A DNA stretch of 64,000 bases, taken from assembly GCA_021401465.1 (NCBI GenBank), contig JADDMT010000022.1:1-64000 (forward strand), written 5' to 3'. The translations under genes and the position numbers were made by a program. This stretch comes from Teratosphaeria epicoccoides. Taxonomy: Eukaryota; Ascomycota; Dothideomycetes; Mycosphaerellales; Teratosphaeriaceae. Shown piece after piece: positions 30,894 through 42,728 of this stretch; the first letter of the stretch is position 1; each line of letters opens with the position of its first letter. The notes below the pieces were generated by a model. That model searched no databases, was not told the origin of the DNA, and saw nothing but the letters and a program-made list of their open reading frames with translations.

Positions 30894-32411
30894 TCATGTA
30901 TCAAACACCAACCCCACCCCATCGTCACCCGCCGTCACAATCCTCCTGCCCCCGCTCTGCACAAACCCCAAAACGCCTCCTCCCTCACCACCACCTCTAT
31001 GGCCCCTCCACACCCCCAGCAACCCTCTTTCCGTAGGCACCGTCCCGCCCCGGACGTCCCACCTCCTCACCACCCCATCATTCCCACAGCTCGTCAAAAC
31101 CCAGCCCTGTTCATTCACAGTTCCCAACGGCGTCTTCACAAAACCCACTTGGATAACCGCCTGCGCCGCCGCATCATCTTCGTGCGCTCCGGGTATATGC
31201 CGTCGTGTCGCAAAGTTGTGTGCCACGTCGAAAAGCGCTATCGAGCCGTCCACTGAGCCGGCAGCGAGGAGCGTGAGCGGTGGTTGGGAGAAGTCGAGTG
31301 ATTCAACGCCGTCGCTTTGAGCTTGCAAACTTGCTAATATCTGACCCGCTTGCCCTGCCGATGCGGCGGAAGTAGAGGGGGCTTGTTTCCCGCCTCCCGC
31401 TTTAGCCTTAGCACCTGCACCCTTCGCACCTGCACCGCTGGCATTCTGGGCTGCGGAGAGCCGAGGGAGTCCTACGACGCGAATCTGGCCTTCGGCGCCG
31501 CCTATAGCTATGATGCCACCGCCTGGAGATATTGCGGCAGAGTACAGACCTCCGTCGACGCGAAAACGCTCGTCGGCTGCTGTCAAGCCTACGACTGCTT
31601 GTCCAGCATTTGGGTTTACGATGCCTGCGGCAGCGCCTTCGCCAAAAACATCCCACACGTAGAGTGAGCTGTCTTCGGAGACTGTGGCTAGGAGTTTGCC
31701 GTCGGGCGTCCATGCGCCGGCTGTGCATGCGCCTTGGTGGAGGAAGAATGTTTGGAGGATTCTCAGGGGCGAGGTAGGATCTTGCGGGGTGATGGTGTAG
31801 ACCCAGACGCTGCCGTCGGAAGCGCCGAAGGCGATGGTGTTGTGGTGATGTTTGTGCGGGCTAGGAAGTATCCAATTTATTTCCTCAACCTCTTTCGCCG
31901 AGTCAATGAGTCGTGAGGGTGTGCTTGGCGACGGAGTGGTGTAGACGTTAAGCTTGCCAGCGAGCGTCCCAGTGGCTACGAAGTCGCCGTTGGGTAAGGT
32001 GAAGGTGATGGCGTTTACGGACTCGTCTTGCTCGTCCAGCTTTGCCATGATCTGCTGCCCTTTCCGTTCTCGTGGTTGAGGATTTGACTCGTAGGATTGC
32101 GGCAATACTGGTCCATCCTCAGGCGTGGCATCCCATACATATGCCATATCGTCTCCTCCACCCGTTGCGACTATTTGTGGTTGTGTGGGATGCTGTGCTA
32201 TACAGAATATGCTGTCTTTGTGCTGATCGAAGTGCGCTACGCTGTCGTTGTGAAGCTGTATTTCTTCCATCGGTCCCTCCATGTCGAGCTCCTCGTCGTC
32301 GCCCGAGTCCATGGTCGCGTCTTCATCATTCTGCTCGATTGTCTCTTCCGCTTCGTCGGCGTCGAGGAGGGCGTCGGCTTGCTCGTCTGTGAGATCGGGG
32401 TGATCGTCCAT
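30894..32411 (-). CDS. SQT1: WD40 ribosome-assembly factor Sqt1/AAMP
   Basis: A single exon encodes 505 residues from MDDHPDLTDEQ. An in-frame ATG 13 codons upstream (32450) is also possible. Sqt1 is the dedicated chaperone that escorts ribosomal protein uL16 (Rpl10) to the 60S subunit; the animal homologue is AAMP. The acidic N-terminus (DEAEETIEQNDEDATMDSGDD) is the family's uL16-binding feature. About seven WD repeats follow, with clear blades such as SIFCIAQHPTQPQIVATGG, ACTAGAWTPDGKLLATVSEDSSLYVWD and GWVLTSCGNDGVVRRWDVRG. A Gly/Ala-rich insertion separates the fifth and sixth blades. It is divergent from the DUF4267 gene across ~300 bases. Confidence 0.9.
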   Translation of the reverse strand: MDDHPDLTDEQADALLDADEAEETIEQNDEDATMDSGDDEELDMEGPMEEIQLHNDSVAHFDQHKDSIFCIAQHPTQPQIVATGGGDDMAYVWDATPEDGPVLPQSYESNPQPRERKGQQIMAKLDEQDESVNAITFTLPNGDFVATGTLAGKLNVYTTPSPSTPSRLIDSAKEVEEINWILPSPHKHHHNTIAFGASDGSVWVYTITPQDPTSPLRILQTFFLHQGACTAGAWTPDGKLLATVSEDSSLYVWDVFGEGAAAGIVNPNAGQAVVGLTAADERFRVDGGLYSAAISPGGGIIAIGGAEGQIRVVGLPRLSAAQNASGAGAKGAGAKAKAGGGKQAPSTSAASAGQAGQILASLQAQSDGVESLDFSQPPLTLLAAGSVDGSIALFDVAHNFATRRHIPGAHEDDAAAQAVIQVGFVKTPLGTVNEQGWVLTSCGNDGVVRRWDVRGGTVPTERGLLGVWRGHRGGGEGGGVLGFVQSGGRRIVTAGDDGVGLVFDT

Positions 32412-32707
32412 GTTATGTTCAGCCGTAAGTTCGGCATGCAAAGATTGCATGTGAGTCTGGCTGGAGCGAGAAGAGCAAGCGTAGATGGGATGATGGCATA
32501 CATGTATCGTCTTTGGTTCCACGCTTAGAAATTATTTTTTGCGTCATCCCATATCGATTGTCGATCATGATTATAGCTTCAAATGCCCGAGGCCGTGTCA
32601 CATGTATCAACGTCCGTCGGCTCCCCCAACTTTGTCTCCTCCCCCCTTCCTCCTCCATCAACAACATCAGTACTCCATCACCACTCACATGGTGCAATCC
32701 TCCAAAG

Positions 32708-33208
32708 ATGTCTACCTCCGCCTTCCAGAACTTCCGCGCCGGCCTCCCTCCCCCCTCCGAATGCCTCGCCATCCTCCTCGGCCTAGCCGAAGTCTCCATT
32801 TTCGGCCTCGCAGGCCTCGCCAACCCCCAAGAATTCGCGAAAGGCTACGGTCTGCACTATCCGTCCAAGTCTGACGCACAAAGACACCCCGGCGCCTTAG
32901 AATCGAGTGAGGGAGAGCAGAATAAGGCTCAACAAGCCGAGCGCACGCACACTGCCTACATCGCTGCGATCGCGGCTCGTAACATCCAGAATGGCGTGTT
33001 GCTATTGACTTTGGGGTGTTACTTCAGAGACAGGAGGGCGCTGGGTATTGCGGTATCATGCTGCTTCATTACGACGCTGGCGGATGCGTTGATTGTGAAG
33101 GCGTATGGGGTGCCAGATATGGTGTTTGGGCACGTCATTGGCATCTTTAACAGCATTACTATTGGAAGCAGCTTATTGTTGTGGGGACGACAGGACCCTT
33201 GGTGGTAA
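32708..33208 (+). CDS. DUF4267 small membrane protein
   Basis: A single exon encodes 166 residues from an ATG in the context AAAGATGTC. Four hydrophobic segments are visible: about 18-38 (CLAILLGLAEVSIFGLAGLA), 85-105 (ARNIQNGVLLLTLGCYF), 108-128 and 135-155 (VIGIFNSITIGSSLLLWG). The N-terminal FRAGLPPPSECLAILLGLAE and the RNIQNG motif fit the fungal DUF4267 family, whose function is unknown. The short promoter is shared with SQT1. Confidence 0.8.
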   Translation: MSTSAFQNFRAGLPPPSECLAILLGLAEVSIFGLAGLANPQEFAKGYGLHYPSKSDAQRHPGALESSEGEQNKAQQAERTHTAYIAAIAARNIQNGVLLLTLGCYFRDRRALGIAVSCCFITTLADALIVKAYGVPDMVFGHVIGIFNSITIGSSLLLWGRQDPWW

Positions 33209-33656
33209 AGGCGAGTTGTTGATGGATATGATGGGGTGATGCGAGCGGTTGGGTCTGTAAAGCGAAGTAGTAAGGGGCAGTATATCACATTGACGGAGGC
33301 CTTGTGAATGTTTGATGAGGTATGCGGGCGTGTATCCTGGTGCGGATAAGTTGATCCAGGCAGCGACTCAGACATAGTAAGCGGGGCTTACTGTAGCAGT
33401 AAGCAGAAACGTGGTAGATCCAGAGACAAGACAGGTAGAAGTCTGTTTCAGAGGAACAGCAGCAATTGCGGCTCCCTACTCTCCGTGCTGCGGGATGATT
33501 TGGCAAAAGCCATGGTCTGCTCTTCTTTACATCGGGGATTCCTAACTTTTGTACAGTCTATGTCATCTCCAAGACTGGCCTCTCAATCATGACCCCATTT
33601 TGCTGGACAGGGCCTCTTCTACGCATGCCATGACTTCAGCGTCTGGCAATCCCAGA
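33209..33656. other. Intergenic between convergent genes
   Basis: This is 3' flanking sequence of the DUF4267 gene and of adenylosuccinate lyase. I see no gene. Confidence 0.6.
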
Positions 33657-35420
33657 TTAAACCTTCAGCTCACCAATACTGTCACCCAGCCTCCCAATCA
33701 CATCCTCATATCTCTCTAGCGCAGGTCGAACATCGTACGCCACAACCTCGTCCACAATCTCCGGACACCTGCCGATGAAAGTTTTGGGATCCGTCAATGC
33801 CTCCAAATGCGGGATGATCGGTTCAAAGAACTTCGTACTCCTGATCCTGTCAATCAAATCATTCGTCTTCCCCTCCTGCTTGACGACCGCGCCGGCCTGC
33901 TGCGAAAGCACCCGAATCTCTTCATGTGTGTCCTGTCGCGAGACTCCCTTGTCCACCATCGCCATGATGACGTTCTCTGTCGCCATGAACGGGAGCTCCA
34001 GGTTGATGCGCTGCTTGATGATGGCTTCGTTGACGACAAGGCCGGACGAGACGTTGTTGAGGAGGATGAGGCAGGCGTCAGCGCAGAGAAAGGATTCCGG
34101 GAGCGTGATGCGCCGGATTGCGGAGTCGTCGAGACTGCGTTCGAGCCATTGCGATTTGTAGGTTTGTTCGGCGTCGGCGCTGAAGGTGGAGAGTTTGCGG
34201 CCGAGGGAGCAAAGGCGCTCAGAACGCATGGGATTGCGTTTGTAGGCCATCGCGCTGCTGCCGATTTGGTCGGGCTCGAATGGTTCCTCGATTTCTTTGA
34301 ACATAGCTAGGTGGCGGATGTCGCCGCCAACACGCTCGGCGGTGCAGCCGAAGGAAGAGAGGCAGTGCAGGATGTCCACGTCGACCTTGCGTGAGTATGT
34401 CTGCGTTGTGGAGCGGGTCGCGGCCTTGAAGCTAGCTTTTTCGGTCACGAGCTGGTCTAGCTTCTTTACCTTGTTATGGTCGCCTTTGAAAATGGCAAGA
34501 AAGGAAGCCTGAGTACCTGTAGTACCTTTGACGCCGCGGAACTTGGTCAAAAGACGTTCCCGTGCGTGTTCCAGGTTGTGCAGGTCATCGAGCAGATCTT
34601 CAATCCAAATAGTGGCACGCTTGCCGACAGTGACAAGCTGAGCTGCCTGACCGTGAGTGTATCCGAGAGCGGGCATACTGCGATATTGTAAGGCAAATCT
34701 GGCAAGCTTTTGGATCACAGCGGCCAGTTTCGGAAGGACCAGGTCGAGTGCATCTCTCAAAAAAAGCAAGTCTGCATTGTCGGTGACATAGCATGAAGTA
34801 GCTCCCCAGTGGATAATACCGGCGGCTGCTGGAGCTGCCAAACCGTAGGTGTGGACGTGAGCCATCACATCGTGACGTCTACGCTTCTCCTCGATCGCGG
34901 CGGTTTCGAACTCGTAGTCCTGGATCTTCATGTGGTCCTTGAGCTGATCGATTGCCTCCTCCGAAATGTCGAGGCCAAGCTCGCGCTCGGACTCTGCAAG
35001 CCAGACCCAAAGTTCTCTCCATGTGGTGAACCGATTGCGCGGTGAAAATATGTACTTCATCTCAGCTGAGCAGTAGCGGGAGTTGAGGGGACTGATCGAT
35101 TGTTAGTGGTGCTTGTACTTCATCCCATCTCGTTGAGCCAAGATTTGGGCAGACTTCAACTGCTAGACCAATAATTTCCTTCTCGACCTCCTGCTGAATT
35201 TATCCATATCTCACCACATGCCCGCGACTCAGTGTAGCACCGTCATAACGAACACAGTCGATTCTACATCTGGAATTCGAGTACTTGTTGAGACTCACTT
35301 TTGGTAGGTATCATATTTGGCGTCCAGTGCCGACTTCGTCGGCGTCAATTGCGGAAGATCCATCAGCGTCGCCAACCTGACATCTGGTGTCGAGGTCATC
35401 CTCCCGGCGGCATTGGGCAT
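33657..35420 (-). CDS. ADE13: Adenylosuccinate lyase
   Basis: Two exons, 35420-35299 and 35091-33657, encode 518 residues. The 206-base intron (GTGAGT...GATCAG) is longer than others here. The enzyme cleaves SAICAR and adenylosuccinate, releasing fumarate, in purine synthesis. The junction rebuilds the conserved N-terminal segment around [14 protein letters not shown], where the long second exon alone would start too late. Family motifs include [16 protein letters not shown], the fumarate-lyase signature [11 protein letters not shown] with its catalytic loop, and RRITLPESF. The first exon has a second in-frame ATG seven codons in (35399), so the exact start is uncertain. The protein is somewhat longer than the ~480 residues usual in fungi because of the N-terminal extension. 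Confidence 0.93.
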
Positions 35421-36782
35421 TCTCGAATCTTTGCTGATGTTCAATCCCCCGTACGGACCGCACGGGCCAATCGACCTCTGGTATGCAAGCCGGTAGTCAA
35501 TGGAAAGTCAGATTCCGCGGGGGCGAAGGACAGAGTTCTGTCGAATACTTGAGTGCTCAATTCAAGATCTTGGAACCTTTCTGATATGTGTAGCGGCGAA
35601 CCGCGGAGCGCCACAGCGGAGTATCTGGATGTGCGTGGAGATTGCGAGCTTCGGTGGCGGATGTGTAAGGTACTCATTTCGTCCAGGCACAGATCAATTT
35701 TGCATTGTGGATGATAAAAGCGGGAGCGGTTTTCCACGCAGATTTCAGCACGTGATCAGTATATCACATCATAGTGGAACCCTGCGCGTTTTCACATGTC
35801 AAGGTCAACCTCATACATCACTCTTCTCTGGTCATCGAGCTGACGTTCTGCTTTCAGAGGCTTAGAATTTGATTCTTAATCGATACCCTCCTTCGGCTCG
35901 CCGATGAACATAAGCGCGAAGGACTGAGCGACAGTCTAGAACAGCTCGTGATTCTCGAGTTTGCGTGCGCGCGTGGGTTTGCGTGTGCGTGCTGCCCAAG
36001 AGGGTCATAGAGACAATCTCGTGACACGACAGTGACTGAAGCACGCACTATCCCGTACCGCTCGCATGCAGGCCATGTCAAGTACCTCAATAGGAGCCGT
36101 TATTGATCCGAATGCACATGCCGAGTGTACTGCCACGAACATATCACATCTGTGAGTGGCGATCGAAAGTGCATACCAAGACGATCGGAACTTCTCGTGC
36201 TTGAGGAGTGTGAGGCGAATGCGATAGCCAAAGGCTTCTCGCATAGCGTTGAGCATGACATGCTCGTCAAACGGATCTTGGCCAGGAGGCACGATGCTGA
36301 CAAGAGCAATGCCGTCACCAACCTGCAACTTCTGGCATAATGATACTATTGGACAAAAGACGTCTTGAATACTCTCGAGCTCTCACATAAATACTTGTAG
36401 CAATGACGGATGGGAGGCGGACCAGCATCTCTTGCTACAGCGCAACATCAGCCACGGATTTGCAAACTATTCACGGACCGCCTCCACGTGGACCGCAAGA
36501 GCACAACTTGAGGACCAGCGTCCAGACCGCAGCAATACCCCAGTATTTGTCCAGTCCTTTGTTCGACAAAGACTTCTTGGAGCCACGCAAATACTGCCCC
36601 TTTGTGCTTTCGAGAGCACAAAACATCTCGAATGCGCTGCGGACGCCAACACTATAATCACCTCGTTTCTACGCCTTAATCCTGGTCAACAGCCGAAATT
36701 TTTCCCTTTTTTCGTCCAAACATTACAGAAGTGCGGTATCTGCCTTCGTCCACTCCTTAGCAAAACACTCCTTTGGCAAACC
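35421..36782. other. Intergenic, no gene seen
   Basis: This is the divergent space between ADE13 and the Ser/Thr-rich membrane protein. I see no convincing open frame or repeat. Confidence 0.55.
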
Positions 36783-37322
36783 ATGTCCAGCGCATTCATC
36801 ATGTCCAGCTCATCCATTATGTCCAGCACAACATCCACCGCCACCGCGTCTAGCACGGCAGCTCTAACAACCCGCACGATGACCCTTTTGCTCGCCAGCT
36901 CAACCTCTTACTCAACCACATTCCTCGCCTCCACCACCTCATCTTCAACTTCATCCTCAACAATCCTACCATCCACAACATCTCAACCAGCAACCTCCAC
37001 TCTCTCTAGCATTCCCGCTTCAGCAACCGCGACGCTTGCAGCGACGACTGTCGATACAACCTCACACACAAACGCCGCAGCCTTCGCCGTCCCAGTCGTC
37101 CTCAGCCTACTGATCATCGCCTTTATCGTCTTCATCCTCTTCAGGCGGCATCGTCAGCGCCGGGCAGAGATTGGCGGTGAAGGCGGATGGTTCCGTCTGT
37201 TCGATAAAAAGGAAGAATTTCAGCGGACCAAACAGATCAGCGGCCCCATCAATCTGGATGGCTACAAGTCGCCTGTCAAGTCCCGAGTTGCTTTGCCGCC
37301 GCCAGGAGGTGTTTTTATCTAA
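36783..37322 (+). CDS. Ser/Thr-rich single-pass membrane protein
   Basis: The frame encodes 179 residues from the only in-frame ATG. About 100 residues of Ser/Thr/Ala-rich, likely O-glycosylated sequence precede one strong membrane helix (AFAVPVVLSLLIIAFIVFIL, about residues 104-123) and a basic stop-transfer RRHRQRR. The cytosolic tail ends in PVKSRVALPPPGGVFI. This layout is common in fungal surface proteins such as wall-stress sensors, but there is no cleavable signal peptide and no recognisable ectodomain, so an upstream exon may be missing. Function is not assigned. Confidence 0.6.
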   Translation: MSSAFIMSSSSIMSSTTSTATASSTAALTTRTMTLLLASSTSYSTTFLASTTSSSTSSSTILPSTTSQPATSTLSSIPASATATLAATTVDTTSHTNAAAFAVPVVLSLLIIAFIVFILFRRHRQRRAEIGGEGGWFRLFDKKEEFQRTKQISGPINLDGYKSPVKSRVALPPPGGVFI

Positions 37323-37823
37323 ACATGTTGGTGGAATTATTGGAATTGATAGCGTCGCAGCGCAATGCAAGTAGCCTGGCTCAAGAGCTGAATCGGGCCT
37401 CGTTCCTCGTTCCGGCAGCACTTTATCTGTAGTCCATTTTTAGTACATTGGAAAGTCCTTATACCATGCCCCAAAGGCTTCGGATGTGCGCCAGTCGTTG
37501 AGTCGAAGCGAGCTTCCGCGGTTGGAGGCAATAAGCATGGCTTACGTCGACCATTGGCCGCGAATAGAAGACGGCGGTCCTGATGGTCGATCTTGGAGTC
37601 ATTTGACGTGCTTTGACGGCTTTTTAGTAGACGCGACCACTCCTTGAGACAACCTGGCTTGCTCATCCGGAGGTGGCTATCCCTGACAATCGTTCAGATT
37701 TTGATTCGTTCAGCTGGTAGCTGGCAGACGTGGTAAAACGGCACAATAGCTACGCCTGCCGGGGCCGATATATGCCCCCGAGCACTCCTTCCAATGCGAA
37801 AAAGACCCAACGCCAAGTCCTCG
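37323..37823. other. Intergenic, no gene seen
   Basis: About 500 bases between the membrane protein and the broken BTB gene hold no feature I can support. Confidence 0.5.
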
Positions 37824-38525
37824 TCATGGTCGCAAGCAGAAATGACATGCTGAAGAACAGGATGGGCAGTAGGCCCGGAAACACTCGTCGCAAAACACCT
37901 GTCCTTCAGCGGTATAATAGTCAAAGCAATTGGCGCAATGGCGGTCCCACTCTGGCCTGCAATCTCTACTCATAAGTCGCAGCAACTCGTACGCAAGCTT
38001 ATCAAGCGAACTTACCACGGCCTTGATATCGAGCCTCTCAAGGAGAATCGGGTTCGCATACACGACTGCAACCACGAAATTCCTCAGCTCCTTGACCTCT
38101 GGTGGAATTGTGGTAGCACGGTCTTCATGACCTCGGGAGAAGTGTCGTTGTCCCAGGCTGGCAAAGTAACGTTGTTCTTCTCGCCTTCCTGTCAAAGTAG
38201 TCAGAAGTGTTTTCGACGCCATCAGTCACCCTCTACCATGCCAAGTAAGTATGCAGTCAAAAAGTCAACTAGTCAAATGGCAAACGAGGTAGCCAGATAA
38301 TGAGCCAAGCGCGTTGAATCGTCCGCTTTGTCCTGGCTGGAGAGAGCGTGGCTGCGCGAACTACCATCGACCAAGACTCACCGCGAGTCTGTCCTCCTCA
38401 CACGCTGCCTTAGAGCATTCGGACTGCGCCGAATAACCACGCTGTGCACCTTGGGAGCGTACTTGCCGCATACAATGGTGAAATCGAAGAAGTCGCCACT
38501 GTCGGAAAGGCCGATAATCCCCGTC
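37824..38525 (-). pseudogene. Broken BTB/POZ-domain protein gene
   Basis: On the minus strand, near 38500-38430, GDFFDFTIVCGKYAPKVHSVVI is a clear BTB/POZ core. The frame then shifts: the continuation CSKAACEEDRLA is one frame over, consistent with a one-base loss around 38425. About 300 bases further, a frame ending at 37824 carries the C-terminal part typical of fungal BTB proteins, PPEVKELRNFVVAVVYANP and a cysteine-rich CANCF...CDECF...CPSC tail. The middle of the protein is missing or unreadable. The simplest reading is a decayed gene; a badly mis-spliced intact gene is less likely. Confidence 0.6.
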
Positions 38526-38970
38526 CGTAATGTGTCCGTGGTCCAGGCAGCGGACTGCCGTGTGCCAAGGCAAGAGATGTCGAAAGCAAACAGATGGGAT
38601 CTCGATAGACCAAGAGTGGGTTCACGTACGTGCCTCACTCGTCGTCTGATTCTTTCCACGATGACATTGGCCTTGCAAACCCTTCGTACTGAGGCAACAG
38701 AATGTCCAGCTAGGCTAGCAGCGACATGGAGAGGATGCGACTGGCTCAGACATTCGATGGGGTAAGGGCAACCATCGAATGACTTCACCGGTACTTACCT
38801 TAGACTACAGAAATTGCTGGGCTCTAACGACAGAGCAGCGAGCTACAACCGATCGGCACGGGGTTCAAACTACCAATCGCAAGCCGCGGAGCCATCATCT
38901 TCATTGGCCTCCGTTTGGACCGCATCAAAGAGAACGCAACGACAGCAATGCGCAGCTTCGCCTCACACAT
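38526..38970. other. Intergenic, no gene seen
   Basis: This is the upstream remnant region of the BTB pseudogene and the 3' flank of the helicase gene. I see nothing else. Confidence 0.5.
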
Positions 38971-41900
38971 TTAATCAAGCAGACTCTCACGCTGTGACCA
39001 GTCCTCCCTCTCAGACCTGCCTTGACTGTGCGCAGCGCTCTTTGGAATCACAGTCGCCGTCTCTGTGTGCTTCCTCCTCTCACCGAGGCCGTCACTTGAC
39101 AACGCTGTCTCTAAGCTGGCCCTTGATGGCGTCTCGCTCCAATTGCCGTCGAGACCGATTTGGAAATCCTTGACTCCTGGGTTGCCTTTGCCCTTCCCTT
39201 TGACGTCCGTTACAGTCATCTGATTGACCTGCTCGGTCATTGAGTCGTCATTCGTGATATCGAGCAATTGAGTATTGTGATCGGCAGAATCTCTGGGCGG
39301 TCGGGCTGGCGCAGTAGCGGCGATGGAGTAGCGCTCATGCTCCTCTTTGGCGAAGCTTTTCCAGCTGTCGGAGTTGCTAGCATCGCGTGAATGCTGAGAC
39401 AGTACGCGCTCTTCCCCGTCGAAAGGTAGCACTGCCGGCTGACTGTCAGCGTACGTCATGCCCTGCCTGGGCTTGACGCAGGTCCTGCAGATACACAATT
39501 TACCGCATCGTAGCTCGCAGACTCCATGCCCGCAGGGAAGCGGCTTGCCACAGCTCTGGCCACACTCAAACATTTCATGGCCAAATGGGTGGCAGTTCAA
39601 CTCGCATGCGTGTCCACATGGCAGTTGATCCCTACACTTCAACTGGCAACCGCCATGCAGTGCCTCAAAGTCGTCAGCAGATTTGATCACAATGGTCTCG
39701 TTGTGATTGCGACACCTCAACGGGAGCTGCTCGCCAATACGCTTTGGCTCAATCTGAGGGCGCTCGTGCTTCAACTTCTGTCCAGCCATGATCTTAATGA
39801 CCTTTTCCCACGTCTTGTGACGATATAGAAGCATACCATTGCCGAAGAGGTAGAATCCGCACTTTGCGCGGGAGAGAGCGACGCAGACACGATTAACGAT
39901 CTCAAGGAAGCCAATCTGGCCCTTGTCGTTGCTGCGGACCAGTGACAGGAGGACGACTTGGTTCTCTTCTCCTTGATAGCTATCGACAGTGACGACGTTG
40001 AAACGACAGCCGCTGGCTCTGAGGTTGGCCTTGCTCATCAGTGCAGAAAGTATGCGCTTGCGCTGGCCGTTGTAGAACGTGAGCACCGTAATGTCTTTCG
40101 TGTCAGTTCCGTTGAAGTAAAGATACTCGACAAAGCCAACGATCATGTCGGCTTCGCTCTGGTTGTACGCAGACATGTGCTCGTCACGCGCTTCGTTCCA
40201 TTGGTGGGTGAAGAAGTATGAGTTCACGCCACCCATGCCGGGGACGTCTGGTCGGTTGGCAGGGTTGAGGACAGATGGATGGTCCTTGATGAGACCGCCG
40301 TAGATGGGATGCAAGATGCGACGGATCTCAGGGATCATGCGACGCTGCTTCGCAAGAGTGTCAAACTCAACTTTGTTGTTCACCATGCGCTCGAAAAGGG
40401 AGATGTTGAGATAATACGGCTTGTTTTCGTGCGACTTGACGTGCGTGTGCGGGCGTAATTGCTGATGATCGCCTACCAAGATCAGATGTTGGACTGTTGG
40501 TAGGCATGCCACAGTGACTGGCGCTTCCAGAGTCTCTGCAGCCTCTTCTATGAGGACGATCCGGGGCTGCAGGGCGTCTAGAAGGCCGCGATATTTGCTG
40601 AGACCGGTGGTGGTCATGCCAATGATGTGCTGTTTCTTCAAGATTGTTTCATCTCGTTCCCAGTTGCCTGCGCGACGTTCAATGGCAAGCTTGTTATACT
40701 TGAGCACCTTCTCACGCGCCTCAGCCAGAATGCGACTCTTCATCTCACGTTGAAGGTATCGGTACACCGCTGGGCGAAGCGATTCCGAGATTTTCCACAG
40801 ATCTTGCTCTTTGAGCGCTGTTCTGACCTTCTCGCTGGTGACGCCCGGAACCTTGCGGCCAGTGAAGTTGTCGGCGAGCGTATACGTTGCGCCCGAGAGC
40901 GTCTCGTACTCGTCGTCGTCTTTGGTCACGTTCTCGGCTTCCAGCTCTTTCAACTGCTCGAACTCCAGATCGGCCTCCTCAAACTCAAAGCCAAATTCTT
41001 CTGCCTGCTGCCGTACGGGTACAAGAACGAGGTTCTTGCCGAGCCAGACCGAGAATGGTGATGTACGGGCTTCCGCGGTGTCAGAGAGTTCATTTTGAAC
41101 CCACTTCGAGGCGCCAATCTCCAGCATATCGGCTTGCTTGGCCGTGAGAACACCTATGTTCTCAAGGAAGCGAAAGTCCATTGGTATCTTTGATGGCTTC
41201 AACGGCGAAAGAAGAACCGCAAGCTCTTTCTCGACGTCCTTCATCTTTCTGCGCGCATTTGGAAATAGACATCCAGCGAGTGGAGTCTGCGACTCGGCCA
41301 TTTCACGGAGTTTGTGGAGAGTGCGAGGCTTGATAATTTCCATGTCCTTTGACCGGCCGCCTAGACGAGCAAATTCTGGCTCGAATTCAGCAATGTGGCG
41401 CAGGATCTGATCTATGGCGTGGTTGGTCTGGCACGCGATGATGATCGGCGGATCGGTGTCCTTGCGATTGTCGAGCATGATCTTGATGGCTTGGACAGAA
41501 ACGAACGTCTTGCCCGTGCCGGGTGGACCTTGGACAATGGCTAATCGTTTGGTGAGGATTCGATGCAGTGCTGCCAGTTGCGAGGCGTCGAGGTCGCTCG
41601 AAGGCTGAGACGGCCAGTTTCGGAGAATGTGAATGTTTTCGTATGTTTCGTGTTTGTTGTTGCGAAGTACAGCTGTCAGATCCCAGACGGGATGCTCGAT
41701 GACATACTGTGGAGGCGCCACCTCCTTGCGAGCATGAACGAGATGCTCCGCCAGTGGAAATCTATCAATAAATGTTAGCGAGGGCAGGCTGTGCAGAGCT
41801 GGATGGGCTTCAGACTCACGGTTCCCGCATCATGTGTTGTAAGGCCAGCAGGGTATGCCGGTCTGCCTCGTAGAATCCCGACCTCTCCTCCACCATCACG

Positions 41901-42728
41901 AACTCCTTCGAGGGATCAAGCTCCAGCTCCTCTGCTCTTGCGACAAACAGGTCGATCTCGGGAGGGTTCATCGCCAGACCTTCGAGTGGCCGAGCAGCGA
42001 CCGTAGCTACGATTGCTGTGGTCTGGAACATGTCTGTGGTTGGCGTCAAGACGACCAAGCTCCCAGTGATAAGACGCTTCGATTGCTCCCACAAAATCTT
42101 CTTCCCGGCGCGATGGAGAGAGAACGTGACTCTGAGCGCGACGCCTCGACTTGAGCATGTGATTGCACATATGTGGACCTGTGTTTGGCGTCAGTGACGC
42201 GGGCGCCATGGCTGGCAACGGCAATGACGCCTTTCCCGCACTCACCTTTTCGTAGATACCGATGGTACCATTAAATGCATCCTCATTCGCGCTCGGCGTA
42301 ATCCGTACATGTGAGACAGCTTCGCGCAAAGGACGCACAGCGTCCTCGCGCAACAGCTCATAGTGAGCGCTCAGGTAGGTCTCTGTTTCATACGGTCGTA
42401 TGGTCAGCTCAAGATCATCTGCGATCACTTCCACTCGCGCGTGCCACTTGCCTTTGCTTTCCCAAGAGCCTATTGGCTTGTTCGCCGTTATCTCGACGAT
42501 GTCGGATGACGATGATGAGCTGACATCTGTATCAAGCACCTCGCCAGCGGTCGGAAGCTCCGGTCTATTGAGCCATGCACCACCGTCAACAGCCCGGTGG
42601 GTGTCCTGGAAGTATTGACGGACGCGCAGGTTCAACTGCTGCGGCTGTATCCAGACATCCAGTACGGGCTGTTGCTGTCGCCGACCGCGTCCACCGCCCG
42701 CAAAGCGCTCCAGGAGGTCTTCGTTCAT
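38971..42728 (-). CDS. ZNFX1/Hrr1-type SF1 helicase with NFX1 zinc fingers
   Basis: Three exons, 42728-42246, 42178-41820 and 41761-38971, encode 1210 residues. Introns are 67 and 58 bases, and all joins keep frame. The N-terminal third (about 1-290) is the conserved ZNFX1 region with RVTFSLHRAGKKILWEQSKRL. The helicase core follows: GPPGTGKTF (Walker A), IVLIEEAAETLEAPV (the EEAAE form of Walker B found in ZNFX1), LVGDHQQLRP, TVDSYQGEENQVVLLSLVRS and RVCVALSRAKCGFYLFG. C-terminal NFX1-type fingers lie around CGHACELNCHPFGHEMFECG. A disordered Ser-rich tail ends the protein. The fission-yeast relative Hrr1 works with RNA-dependent RNA polymerase and Argonaute in RNAi heterochromatin, and animal ZNFX1 binds RNA in small-RNA inheritance or antiviral sensing. 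The same role here is inference. Confidence 0.88.
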
